From Adiantum capillus-veneris (lineage: Eukaryota > Streptophyta > Polypodiopsida > Polypodiales > Pteridaceae), in assembly GCA_014529385.2 (NCBI GenBank), contig CM043954.1, forward strand, positions 7,503,806 through 7,567,805: a stretch of 64,000 nucleotides of DNA, read 5' to 3'. The notes under the pieces are model-generated. The model was given only the letters and a program-made list of their open reading frames with translations, was not told the origin of the DNA and did no database searches. The stretch's first letter is position 1. Every line of letters starts with the position of its first letter. Below are positions 1-10,732 of the stretch, piece by piece. The translations under genes were made by a program, and so were the position numbers.

Positions 1-2
1 AG

Positions 3-1019
3 CGTGTTCGATTTGAAGGAGTACCCAGTTCTTCTTCTTCTTCTTCTTCTTCTGACAATTCTTCTAGCTCTTCAGATTCGAGCGAAGAAGACAGAAAAGG
101 TAAAAAGCGAAGCAAGAAACAAAGCTTCGGAAAGGGCAAGAAAAAGGCAAAGAAGGCTAAATCTCGCCCAGAGCCTGACAGTTCTATTGAGGACTCGTCT
201 ACAGACAGCTCAGATTTTGATGATGGAAACTTCTATGCGAACAAGAAGAATTTTTACAAAGCCAACCAATATGACTTTCTCGAAGATAAAAGCAAGTAAG
301 TCCGAGAGTTTAAGGAAGGTGGCCACTCGATCAAGTTTGATACTTTTTCAAGATACTCAGATGCTTCGAAGACTTTGTCTTTTATTCAGCAGTTTGACAT
401 CGCTTTTGCGGGAGGACGCTATTCAGAGCACTCCAAGATTCGGAGAGCTACCTCTTACCTTAAGGGGAATGCTCGTACTTGGTGGTTCACGCTTCTTTTA
501 AACAAGACTGCGCCAGTTAAATGACTGAAATTTAAAAAGCTTTTTATTTCTTCTTGGTTGACGTAAGAATATGAACGAGACATAGGAGCTGCTTGGAACC
601 ATCTTCGGATGACCAAGAAAGATACAATCAATGCTTATTGTGAAAGATTCTGGAGCTCTTTTCTACCCGCCTCTTCATTCAAGAAGATCTCGTTCAGAGA
701 ACAGATTGAGCAGTTCACCTTGGGTCTACCTACAGAGATCCGAGATCACTGCTTGGAGCTTAAGTCAGCTTCTATTCAGGAGTTGATGAGTCATGCGAAG
801 CGGGGCTTTGCCATTCACTCTGGCAGTCTGACTTACCCCACAGATGAGAACATGACACAACGAGCCGAACAGACTTTTGGGAATGAAAGTAGAAAGAAAA
901 AGAGCAACCCAGAGAAAAAGGATGCACGACCCAAGCTTACTCCTCAGGAGCGAGCTCGATTCATCAAGGAGGGGAAGTGCTTTGGATGCGGGGAACAGGG
1001 ACACATCTCCGCGAAGTGA
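3..1019 (+). pseudogene. gypsy-1 gag pseudogene
   Basis: The frame that starts at base 3 reads a poly-Ser/acidic stretch, a Lys-rich basic stretch and then a retrotransposon gag core (motifs HSIKFDTFS, FAGGRYSEHSKIR, YLKGNARTWW). It ends in a CCHC zinc knuckle (CFGCGEQGHISAK). In-frame stops lie at 297-299, 522-524, 564-566 and 1017-1019. The last one replaces the fourth zinc ligand, Cys. The same gag core can be read in gypsy-2 near 9150-9290 on the minus strand, which confirms the frame. Gag packages the element RNA in a cytoplasmic particle. Confidence 0.85.
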
Positions 1020-1740
1020 TTTAAAAAGGCACAGAAAGAATAGAATGATAAGGACGACGACAGGCTTGAGAGTTCGAGAGCAGCTGAGGAACGTGGACGA
1101 AAAGGCAAGATGAAAACAAGACTGGTTCCAGATTGTGTGGGTACCGATCCCGACACCATGGATGAGAGTACAGAACTTTGCCGAGCTTGGGGCAAAGTGA
1201 AAGATCGAGAGGCCTTGATTTTCTTTGATGGAGGAGCCAAGGTCAACTTCATTTCACCGAAATTGGCGGTGCAGCTCGAGATTACTCCCAATCGGATGGG
1301 ACCACTTGCAAAGGCAGTTCTAGCGGCACCCGACAGGGGCAGGGACGTAGCCATTACACCTGTCATTGGCAAACTTTGGTTGCATTGTGAGGGGTATTTG
1401 GGGCATGAGGACTTCTTCATAATTCCTTTGGAGGGTTGTGATGTTCTCTTAGGGATTCCCTGGTACCACAAGAACAACGCCGTGGTCGATTATCGGGCGA
1501 GAAAAGCGACTTTGACTACAGAAAAGGGCAGAACAATTGTACTTGATATTAAACTGAAGGGCGAGTCTGTCCCTATTGTATCGGCTTCGGCCATTTCAAA
1601 ATTAATGAAATCCAGTCTGTTTGTTTACTCGATCTTTATGAAAGAATTGAGCGATAAGGATAGGGCAAATATGTCTAAACTTGATAAAGACGCCGAGATT
1701 TTCTCCACTCTCACGCCGATTGCTTCTCAGAGGGCCTACC
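1020..1740 (+). pseudogene. gypsy-1 aspartic protease region
   Basis: In the same frame as gag. The active-site motif reads FFDGGAKVNFIS where the family has D-S/T-G-A, so the residue after the catalytic Asp is changed. The flap and C-terminal part PLEGCDVLLGIPWY is well kept and recurs in gypsy-2 as PLEGCDALLGIPWM. A TAG lies just after gag, around 1041. Near 1690-1735 the reading frame moves from frame 3 to frame 2, before the linker that leads into RT, so a small indel separates PR from RT. Confidence 0.8.
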
Positions 1741-2640
1741 AGGAGAGTTACCACTTGCTCGTCCTGAAGATCATACCATAGATTTGATACCAGGAAGCAC
1801 ACCACCAAACCGGCCACCTTACCGTGTGAGCCGAGCACAGAATGAAGAGATTATGAACCAAGTGAAAGACCTCTTGGAAAAGGGTCTTGTCCAGCCTAGT
1901 ACTTCACCGTATTGCTCTCCAGTGTTGTTGGTTTTGAAGAAAGACGGATCTTGGAGGATGTGCATCGATTATAGAGCTCTCAACAAAATCACCATCAAAA
2001 ACAGATTTCCGATTCCTAGGATTGATGATATACTCGATAGGTTACAGGGATCCTCGTGTTTTAGCAGGATTGACTTGAAGAGTGGATATCATCAGATCAG
2101 AATCGCATCGGGAGACGTCTACAATACAGCCTTTCGGACTACTTTTGGGTTATTTGAGTTTTTGGTGATGCCTTTGGGCTTAACCAATGCTCCTTCGACA
2201 TTTAACCGGATGATGGACATGATTTTTCAAGAGTACAGACTATTTGTTGGCACTTTCTTTGACGACATCATTGTTTTCTCCAAGAATGAGGCAGAACACA
2301 GAGATCATTTGCTTCAAGTCTTTTAGGCATTACGAGACCACAAGTTAGTGATTAATGCAAAGAAAAGTGAATTTTTCCTACTAGAGATACACTTTTTGGG
2401 ACACATTGTCTCAGCAGCTGGAGTGCAAATGGACCCGGCCAAGATAGAGACTATCCGTGATTGGCCCGATTTGAAGAATGTCCATGAAGTTAGAAGCTTC
2501 TTGGGACTGTGTTCGTACTATAGGCGGTTCATACGAAAGTTTGCAGAGGTTGCTTCTTGGGACTGTGTTCGTACTATAGGCGGTTCATACGAAAGTTTGC
2601 AGAGGTTGCTTCCCCTTTGCATATCTTGACACAGAAAGGA
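1735..2640 (+). pseudogene. gypsy-1 reverse transcriptase pseudogene
   Basis: Starts with the linker HTIDLIPGSTPPNRPPYRVS, followed by the fingers and palm motifs WRMCIDYRALNK, IDLKSGYHQIRI and PLGLTNAPSTFNRMM, with the catalytic box as FFDDIIVFS (the YXDD equivalent). A TAG at 2324-2326 interrupts the palm/thumb. Reading continues with LGHIVSAAGVQMDP and FLGLCSYYRRFI. A 56-bp tandem duplication at 2496-2607 then shifts the frame. RT copies element RNA into cDNA; this copy is inactive. Confidence 0.9.
2496..2607 (+). repeat. 56-bp tandem duplication inside RT
   Basis: Bases 2496-2551 are repeated without visible change at 2552-2607. Because 56 is not a multiple of 3, the duplication moves the frame and duplicates the YYRRF region of the RT connection. 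Identity of the two units suggests the event is recent compared with the other lesions. Confidence 0.95.
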
Positions 2641-2997
2641 GTCCCTTTCTCGTGGGGATCCACAAAGGTAACTGCCTTTTAGACATTGAAAGAGAAATTG
2701 ACTACGGGACCAGTTTTGACTTTGCCGGACTTGCAAAAGCCATTTGAAGTATATTGTGATGCTTGTGGTCGTAATCTGGGTGCGGTCTTGATGCAAGAAG
2801 GCCATGTCATTGCTTACGAGAGCCGATTGTTCTCTAGGCCGGAGATGACAACACATATATATGAGAAAGAGCTTTTGGCGGTTATCCATGCTCTTACTCA
2901 GTGGCGGCATTACCTACTCGGAGTGGATTTTACTGTCTTTACAGACCATCAGAGTTTGCGCTACTTCTTGTCACAGAAGCAGCTTTCGGAAAAGTAG
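2641..2997 (+). pseudogene. gypsy-1 RNase H domain
   Basis: The open stretch contains the RNase H landmarks FEVYCDACGRNLGAVL (first Asp), YEKELLAVIHAL (Glu) and FTDHQSLRYF (next Asp). A TAG near 2680 separates it from the RT tail, and a TAG at 2995-2997 ends it in LSEK. It is then joined directly to the middle of integrase, as described for the next feature. Confidence 0.88.
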
Positions 2998-3000
2998 ATG

Positions 3001-3699
3001 CGAGTGAGACTGTTTGTGGCCCAAATCTTCAGATTACATGGCATGCCTGAGACGATTGTCTCCGACAGAGACCCCAGATTTACGAGTTTGTTTTGGAAGG
3101 CAATTTGGGAGAACATTGGCACCCGGTTGTAGTTCTCGTCATCGTTTCACCCGCAGACTGATGGGCAATCTGAGATTGCAAATTCAGTGATTCTAGATCT
3201 ATTGAAGTCATATCTCTGATCAGAAGACTCAATGGGAAAAGTACTTACCTTTGGTGGAATTTGCCTACAATAACACGATACACTCTTCGACAGGGAAGGC
3301 GCCATTTGAGATTGTTGAAGGTGTTGCGAAGGTTCCACCCTTCCTATGCACGAAAGATAAGATCTTTAAAGCGTATATTCAATATACGCGAGATTTGGAT
3401 ACGGCTTTTGCCAAGGTTCGCGAGACTTTGCAGAAGTCTCAAGAACGACAGAAAAAGGCAACGGATCGCCATCGTCGCGACATGAAATTGAAGGAGGATG
3501 ATTGGGTGCTCTTACGTTTTGAGAAGGCACGCCTACGAAAGAAAAAGGGAAAGGAGAGTCTTTTTCCAAAGCTTAGTATGCGATACTACGGACCTTTCTA
3601 TATCAGTGAAAAGATAAATGATGTCTCCTTTCGATTGAAACTGCCAGGTACTTGGAGGATTCACAATGCATTCCATGTGAGTCTCTTGAAACCTTTTTA
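3001..3699 (+). pseudogene. gypsy-1 integrase, N-terminal half deleted
   Basis: Directly after the RNase H tail the sequence reads [16 protein letters not shown], which is the second catalytic Asp block of the integrase core. SFHPQTDGQSEIANS, with the catalytic Glu, follows. The HHCC zinc-binding domain, the first catalytic Asp and the start of the core are absent, about 150 residues judged from family architecture. Stops lie near 3132 and 3217. From 3251 an open stretch reads FAYNNTIHSSTGKAPFEIVEG and the GPY/F module MRYYGPFYISEKI. Integration activity is not possible. Confidence 0.88.
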
Positions 3700-3701
3700 A
3701 C

Positions 3702-3944
3702 GGTGATGTGCCTGATGATGGGGAGCCTGATGAGCAACCCGAAGTGGAAGAAAACGGGGAGATCCTTGTTCTTGAACAGATTTTGGCAGATAAGGATACG
3801 AAGAATAAAGGTAAAGTCTGAAGGCGGTTCTTGGTTAAGTTCAAGAACTATCTTGCATTGGATGTGAAGTGGATGGAGGAGGAGGGCCTAGCAGATACTC
3901 CTCAGATTGTGAAACTTTACCTCGATGCTTTTGGTTTAGCATAG
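3702..3944 (+). pseudogene. chromodomain tail of gypsy-1
   Basis: In the frame after integrase the sequence reads ENGEILVLEQILADK, a TGA at 3819-3821, then RRFLVKFKNYLALDVKWM and a tail ending at TAG 3942-3944. The E-I-L start, the R-x-F-L-V-K-F-K-N-Y core and the following Trp are the chromodomain pattern known from chromovirus integrases, where it directs insertion to marked chromatin. Only the internal TGA breaks it. Confidence 0.75.
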
Positions 3945-4534
3945 TCTATTCCAAACGGAATCAAGAATTAGCTTGGCCGCAGATCTGGTGCAGTGGGATG
4001 CACAAGAGGGGAGTCGCTACGCTCCTTTGTCAACAGATGCCTTGATTTAGATATTAGAGTCACTGATGTCTCTTTGAGCTTCAGGGATACTGAAAGCTGA
4101 CAGTATTCTGCTGTATGACTTTAATGAAATGGAATTCTTGATTTTGATACTGATTTGTTCTTGACTTCTCTTAAGTGCAGGAACTGATAGAGGAAATGAC
4201 TGCAGCATTTTGGTATGATTGATCTCAAATACATATGCTTGCAATAGGGGTTAGTCAATCGGACATCGATGAGGTCCCGATTGGACCTAGATGTGATTGC
4301 TAGCTACGTTGCCGATAAATCATGGTTTAAGATCCGAATGAATGTTGAATGTCATGTGATGTCTGGTGATGTCCTCTGATGTCGTGTGATGTGACTGTCG
4401 ATTTGGTACATGTGCTAGATGTGTGTTCCTAGTACGTAGGTACTAACAGTCAGTGTTTGCTAAGACGGTTTATGGCTTTTGTCGGTTTTGCAGGCGTAAT
4501 CGCGGTCGATTACAATGCTTTCAAGAGGGGGGTA
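3945..4534 (+). other. gypsy-1 3' untranslated region with polypurine tract
   Basis: Non-coding sequence between the pol stop and the LTR. It contains a short cluster of TGATGTC-type repeats at about 4345-4395. The purine run at 4521-4532 (AAGAGGGGGG core) directly precedes the LTR and fits a polypurine tract for plus-strand priming. No other gene was seen. Confidence 0.6.
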
Positions 4535-5090
4535 TGTCACAAAGTGATGACGTGGCTACCGACAACAAAAACCCTAATTTTTGCTAGAAACCCTAACTGT
4601 TGGCTGAAACCCAAAGTGGCTGAAAACCCTAAATTTTGGCCCCAGTGCCACGTGGCAGCAGTGTATGGAGGATTCCGAAATTTGCAGCGGAAAAAACGGA
4701 GCTGGAAGAAAAGCAGCTAGCGACGTATTCTTGCTGGCTTTTTGCTACGCTTTGAGAGAAAGAGAGAACATGCTTTATTTTACTTGCTCTCATTGAGAGA
4801 GAGATAGAAACTGTTTTTGCTTTCAAGCTTTTGGGGCTCTGCTTTTGGGCATCCCTTGTAACCTTTTTATATGCGGTGAGGGCCTCACTTCTCAGAGCAT
4901 CTGGACGCAGAGTCTGAGAGTGAACCCCTAACCGCTCTTGTACTCTGACATTGATTTTTTAATACATAAAGAAATACCGAAAGGGGCGCCGGTCTTTGGG
5001 GCCAATATCTCTAGGTACGGAACTCCACCGGGCCAGTGCAAATCTATTGTGATCTGTGAATTGTTTTGAAGTGGTTATTTGGTGCTGTCA
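4535..5090 (+). mobile_element. 3' LTR of gypsy-1
   Basis: Begins TGTCACAAAGTGATGACG just after the polypurine run. The start matches the minus-strand LTR at 6984 (TGTCACAAATTGCTGACG). A TATA-like TTTTTATATG lies at about 4863. The block AAGAAATACCGAAAGG near 4970 recurs in both related LTRs in the window, which marks the R/U5 part. The right end at about 5090 is inferred by alignment by eye and may be off by tens of bases. Confidence 0.65.
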
Positions 5091-5140
5091 CGATTGATTC
5101 TTGACTTGGAGTGTCCAAGTCTATTACACTAATCAGTCAC

Positions 5141-6225
5141 CTAAAGAGCGCGCTGGACCCGTTGCCATGGGACCCCAGGAAACATGAGGCCAACTACCAA
5201 CCAGGGGGCCTCTCTGAGTGCTAACCATGGGGTTCCAAACAAGGCCTCTGTGGAAGTAGGTTGTCGCTCCTCCAGGCCTCGCCGCAAGTGCTCCCAAGAT
5301 CGAAGCAAACTCACAGCGAAGCAGTCCTCCAGTCTCTTGCTCAAACCAACTCTGCGCATCTCTGTGAAGATCCATCTGGTCGAAGGTCGCCAGGGGCCTC
5401 CAACCTGAGGCACCCTAGCACGAAGCCGCTGTAACAAGAACTCCTTCCAGGGATTCTCACCTGGAAGAAGTCCTTTGACTATGAACTTCCCAAGAAGGGC
5501 TCTGCTCTGCTGTGCTGGGTCAATGATCCCAAGCCCTCCCTGTGAACAAGGAAGAGTGATGCCTTGCCAAGCCACTTTGGCTCGAGCTATTTGAGTGTGA
5601 CGTCCTGACCAAAGAAAGTTCCTGATCAGCCTCTCTACCTGGCTGATACAAGAACTCGAGAAGATCCAGCAAGAAGTGATGTACCACATAGTCGCCAACA
5701 ACACCTGGTTGGCCACTACTACTCTGCCAGCCAAAGAAAGTCGTGTTGAGCTCCAGTGTAACAACTTCCTCCTGATAGACAGGAGGAGGGGAGCGATCTG
5801 CTGCTCGGGAGACAAGTCCAAACCAACTTGACAGCCCAAGTACCGAACTGCAGTCCCTGGGGGAATCCACCTAAAACCCTCTCTTGGCATCCAATCGGGC
5901 ACAGGAGCACTACCAACCGAGAAAGCCACCGTCTTTCTCCAGTTGATCAGTGTGGCAGATGCACAACAGAAGGTCTCCAAAGCCTGCTCACACCTGTGAA
6001 GGTTGGCCTCTTGGCCATCTAAGTACAAGGCTGAGTCGTCGGCAAACTCAGTGTCCAGTAGCTCATCTCCCCGAATAGGGAGTGCTAAGCCCTGTAGACC
6101 AACCTGCTGCGACACCAAAAACCTGCTCATCGCCTCCGCATAGAACATAAAGAGGAAGGGGCAAAGCATCATCTTGCTCTGTCTACTCTTTGGTAGGACC
6201 GGCGTGCTTTCAGAAAGCATACGCC
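5141..6225 (-). pseudogene. LINE (non-LTR) reverse transcriptase, 5'-truncated
   Basis: One long minus-strand reading frame of 359 codons, open except at its ends. It reads CPFLFMFYAEAMSRFL, then the catalytic FADDSALYLDG box, then the thumb and the conserved YLGCQVG, SLAGRVVVANQVLL and GGLGIIDP motifs typical of plant LINE ORF2. The endonuclease and the first RT blocks are missing, and the frame starts abruptly beside a retroviral-type PBS at 6227. Its openness over more than 1 kb suggests it is younger than the other LINE pieces. The 3' end lies near 5141, beside the gypsy-1 LTR. Confidence 0.88.
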
Positions 6226-6226
6226 T

Positions 6227-6241
6227 GGAGCTCTGATACCA
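6227..6241 (-). other. Primer binding site (initiator Met tRNA type)
   Basis: On the minus strand the 12 bases TGGTATCAGAGC follow the LTR end after one spacer base. This is the usual plant LTR-retrotransposon PBS. It shows that the LTR at 6243-6984 is a 5' LTR on the minus strand. The expected internal region is gone and LINE sequence starts within about 20 bases. Confidence 0.85.
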
Positions 6242-6242
6242 C

Positions 6243-6984
6243 TGTCACGGGGACGGGCACCATGTGCCAACGGAAAAGAATAGATTGAATAGCTTTAAGC
6301 ACGTCAAATAACAATTGAATTAAAAGAGATAGATGACACATGAGACGGGGAGTGGCGGAGTACCACCCCCGAGAGAGAGCATTGGGCCCGAACGCTTGCG
6401 TCCCTTTCGGTATTTCTTTATTATTGCTGAGTCGCAAAGTACAACAGTCGAGGAGCACCTCCTCTGCAATGTGCGCGTGAAAGAGTACCAGAGAGGACCC
6501 CCAAGGCTCATATTTAAAGGCCCAAAGCATAAGAGCATTAAATATGAAAAGTTGACCCCAAAAAAACAATTTCCTAAAATTTCGGGATTTCTCTAAAAAT
6601 CCGTTGCGAACTCCGAGATGTCCGTACAGGCGCTACGTCATCATGTTTTGAGGTTATAAACTTGTATGGAATCGTTTTGTGCGCTTCAAACAAGTTTTCT
6701 TTGACTTTTAGGATTTTCACCGATCTGTGAGTTGGTCGGGGATTCCTCCTGTTTCTTCTTCTTCTAGGTTTTAGGCCCCTCGGCCGGGATCTATTTCATT
6801 GGTCAGATATTGGTGGGAACTCTTCTTAAAAAATAGGCCACTCGGCAAGACTTTATAAGTTGGTAGAACATCTTTTGTTGATTCTACTTCTTTTGCTGCT
6901 TCTTCTTAGGGTTTAGGCCCCTCGGTGGGGATGTGCAGGTTGACTTTGCTCTTTAGTGGTAGGACACGTCAGCAATTTGTGACA
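6243..6984 (-). mobile_element. 5' LTR (minus strand) of the gypsy-1/2 family
   Basis: The 742-bp LTR runs on the minus strand from TGTCACAAATTG to CCCCGTGACA, with 6-bp inverted ends TGTCAC/GTGACA, and is followed by a PBS. A TATA-like TTTAAATATG lies near 6510-6525. The block AAGAAATACCGAAAGG near 6410 matches the gypsy-1 LTR. No polypurine tract precedes it on the gypsy-2 side, so it is not the natural 3' LTR of gypsy-2. Confidence 0.8.
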
Positions 6985-7004
6985 TGTGTTGACAAACTTT
7001 TGAT

Positions 7005-7795
7005 GTGGGCGGAAGATCGATCCATCATCCTATTGAACGTAGCACAAGCATTTGTAAGACCGAACGGCTTCACTAAGAATCAGTGTGACAGGAAATGTTT
7101 CGGGGTTTCGTGCGTTTTGGGGTTTCGAGGTTTCTGAAACGTTTCATTTCGGGGCTCAAAGAAAGCGGAAAACATGTTTCGTTCTACATGTATGTACCTA
7201 TAATTATACATTGAATATACGTTTAAATTTACCTATCAAAACATGTGAAATACCAAAATCTGGATGTGAGACTTGAGTCACGAGTAAACAAGGTATCAAT
7301 TTTGTGAAGCGGCCTGGCCCAAATGGGTGGTTTAAGGTCAACTGGTCAAAAGGGGGCCAAAAAAAAAAAGTCGACTTGTTTTGCCCGTTTGCCGAAACGT
7401 TTCGGCCATTTCGCCGTTTCGGGGTTTCAGAGGGGCGAAACGCGTTTTTATGTCACACTGCTAAGAATCATACAGACCAAATGTCTTCCTAAACGCAGTC
7501 TTGTGCACATCCTCTACCTGATACAAATCTGATGGTACCCACTCTGCAGGTCTATCTTGCCAAAAGTTGCAGCGCCCTCTAATCGGTCAAGAATATCATC
7601 AATCCTTGGGATAGGAAACCTGTGCTTGATGGTATTCTTATTCAACGCATGGTAGTCAATACACATGCGCCAAGAGTCATCCTTCTTCTGCACTAGAAGC
7701 ACTGGGGAGCAAAAGGGTGAAGAACTAGGTTGAATCAACCCTTTTGTTAACAGTTCCTCTCCTTGGCCCATAATCTCTTTCTGCTGAGCCACACT
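7005..7795 (-). pseudogene. gypsy-2 reverse transcriptase, split by an insertion
   Basis: The 7795-7514 part reads [14 protein letters not shown] and [11 protein letters not shown]. In another frame, 7513-7461 reads EDVHKTAFRKTFGLY. After the hAT-like element the domain resumes at 7080 with KPFGLTNACATFNRMMD and then stops near 7010. The two flanks therefore belong to one RT, which supports the insertion call. The YXDD catalytic box was lost with the deleted 3' part. Frameshifts lie near 7514 and at the insertion site. Confidence 0.85.
7081..7460. mobile_element. Non-autonomous hAT-like element (MITE) with 8-bp TSD
   Basis: The 380-bp insert starts CAGTGTGACA and ends TGTCACACTG, a perfect 10-bp terminal inverted repeat. 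It is flanked by CTAAGAAT at 7073-7080 and again at 7461-7468, an exact 8-bp target duplication. An 8-bp TSD with CA..TG ends is the hAT signature. Both subterminal parts are full of GTTTCGG/CCGAAAC-type motifs. No transposase frame is present, so it would need an autonomous partner. It sits in gypsy-2 RT, whose coding sense resumes on the far side. Confidence 0.88.
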
Positions 7796-8560
7796 AACCC
7801 TCTAGGGAGGCCTATTTGGTGGGCTACAACCTGGCACCAAATCTATGGCATGATCCTCAGGCCTCTCCGGTGGCAACTGAGACGGTAATGAATCAGACAA
7901 ACAGTCACGAAACTCTCGCAAACGTGTTGACCCTTCTTTATCTAACATAGATAAATTTGACTAACAATTATCTGAAACATCACGTGCAAAAATCAAGTAC
8001 GTAGAAAGATGATTCTTAATCACAGAAGTGATAGCCAAAGCAGATACAATAAGGACAGACTCCCTTTTAAGCTTTACATCAAGGATGTGAGTTTTGCCCC
8101 TTTGCTGAAGGGTCATCTTCTTGTTGAAGACATCTAGCACTCCATGTATATGGAACATCCATGGGATTCCCAACAGCGCATCGCACCCTTCCAGTGGCAT
8201 GATATAAAATTCCTCTATGTCCACCTATGACTGAATATGCAGATGCAGCTTTCTAATGATAGGCGTAACACACTCTGAGTGGCCAGGACATGCCAACCCT
8301 TCCTCTGCTGTGTACTCCACCTCTTCAGCTTTGATGCCCAACTTGATAGCCAACTCTGGTGAGTTAAAGTTTGCTTTAGCACTTGGATCAAAGAAGATAA
8401 GTACTGTCTGGTCTCTGACCTTACCCCCCGCTCTGCATACCTCATTGGCATCTGAGTTTGGCCTATCACCCACCATATCTGGCACTAACCCGGCCGTGGG
8501 TTTAGGCTTCTTACCTTTCCTGTCCTCTTTGTCCTCTGAGTTAGTTGGCCTCCTCCTCTG
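7796..8560 (-). pseudogene. gypsy-2 protease and PR-RT linker
   Basis: Reading down from about 8560: a basic linker, then VLIFFDPSAKANFNS at the protease active site (family D-S/T-G-A, here D-P-S-A), a TAG at 8225-8227, and IMPLEGCDALLGIPWM. The linker PERPEDHAIDLVPG, before RT, is open apart from a TAG at about 7804. The same regions in gypsy-1 have different lesions. Confidence 0.8.
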
Positions 8561-9290
8561 GGGACAATCTGCAGCAAAATGGCTAGGCTGCTTGCATATA
8601 AAGCATTTGTTCTCAGCCATTAAAGCCTTGTTTTCCTTGAACGACTTGTTTTCTTAGCCTGTCCTTCAGACGTCTCGGCTGAGTCCTTAGCTTTCCCTGT
8701 CTTTTCTGACCCCTGGGATACTTCAGGAGTCACTTTCACAACAGGCTTCTTTGCTGAATTTTTCTTTTGCTGACCGCCTTTCAGGTTACCCTGAAACCCA
8801 CTGTCCTCTCCCTTCAATAAGGCATGACCAATGTTGGCAACTTCCATAAGCTGAGATACGGTATCCACTCTGTTCTTTGTATAGTAGTCTCGTAGCCCTT
8901 TAGGCAGCCCACAACAATACTTCTGAATTTGCTATGTCAGTGGCTCAAATCTATAGGAGGTTACTGAGAGCAACGCTTTACAGAACCTCCGATTGTACTC
9001 TTGTAGGCTCTTGCAAGTGGCCGCAATAAGTTGGTGCCAATCGTCATGACATTGGCTTCAAATTCCTGTCCTCACATCAACAGTGTTGTCCACCATGTAA
9101 GGGCATTGCCTTTCAAGAAAGTGGCAGCTTTCTTGACTTTGGAGACCTTTGTATAATTCCCCCCTGCCTAAGCTGTATCAAACTGCTGGAAGAAAGTAAG
9201 AGCCTTTGTCTTATCCTCAAAGCCGCTGAACGTATCAAACTTCACAAGTGCACCACCTTCTTTGTATGCTTTTGGATTTTTCAGTGCTCC
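8561..9290 (-). pseudogene. gypsy-2 gag pseudogene
   Basis: From 9290 downward one frame reads GGALVKFDTFSGF, AATFLKGNALTWW and further gag-like sequence with stops and frameshifts. An open part at 8868-8620 is rich in Lys, Ser and Thr. The CCHC knuckle CFICKQPSHFAADC lies at about 8570-8610. The order and spacing match gypsy-1 gag. Confidence 0.8.

Positions 9291-10456
<1,166 letters not shown>

Positions 10457-10505
<49 letters not shown>
10457..10505. repeat. (GA)n microsatellite
   Basis: About 49 bp of pure GA at the junction between the LINE zinc-binding domain and an LTR fragment. Confidence 0.97.
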
Positions 10506-10507
<2 letters not shown>

Positions 10508-10732
10508 TCTCAACGCAGCACGAGGGAGTTCCGAGCCAAGATGCATTGGCCCCAAAGACTGGCGTCCCTTTCAATATTTCTTTATTATTACTCTTCGCAA
10601 AGTCCAACTCTCTTCGAGACTCTGTGTCTAGATGCTCTTAGAAGAGTGGCCCTTTGACCATTTATAAACGTACAAGGGATGCCCAAAAGCACTTAAGCCC
10701 AAAACCTTTTGCTCTCAAAAAGCATCACTAGG
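10506..10732 (-). mobile_element. LTR fragment of the gypsy-1/2 family
   Basis: On the minus strand it reads GCTTTTGGGCATCCCTTGTA, a TATA-like TTTATAAATG, AGAGCATCTAGAC and AAGAAATATTGAAAGGGACG. All align with 4825-5030 of the gypsy-1 LTR. It is cut on one side by a GA tract and on the other by a + strand LINE, so only the TATA-R-U5 part remains. Confidence 0.75.

Larger units (their letters stand above)
1..5090 (+). mobile_element. Ty3/gypsy chromovirus remnant (gypsy-1), 5' end outside window
   Basis: Gag, protease, RT, RNase H, integrase and chromodomain follow in the order known for plant chromoviruses, ending with a polypurine stretch and a 3' LTR. The coding part has several in-frame stops, at least two frameshifts, a 56-bp tandem duplication and a large deletion in integrase, so it cannot make a working polyprotein. 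The 5' LTR and PBS would lie to the left of the window. Its LTR is related to those at 6243-6984 and 10506-10732, and its pol is related to gypsy-2, so all belong to one family in this genome. Confidence 0.9.
6985..9290 (-). mobile_element. Second chromovirus remnant (gypsy-2), minus strand
   Basis: Gag, protease and the first part of RT are present in order from 9290 down to about 7010, after which the sequence runs directly into the LTR at 6984. RNase H, integrase and chromodomain are missing. The motifs are close relatives of gypsy-1, including the gag core, PLEGC protease block and RIDDILDRL in RT. A 380-bp hAT-like element interrupts RT at 7081-7460. The left end is cut by LINE sequence at about 9290. 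Confidence 0.85.

Noticed and set aside
4-501. 165-codon open frame with a poly-Leu start
   Set aside because: It is an alternative frame of the gag Ser/acidic repeat. The true gag frame starts at base 3 and continues into the recognised gag core and zinc knuckle.
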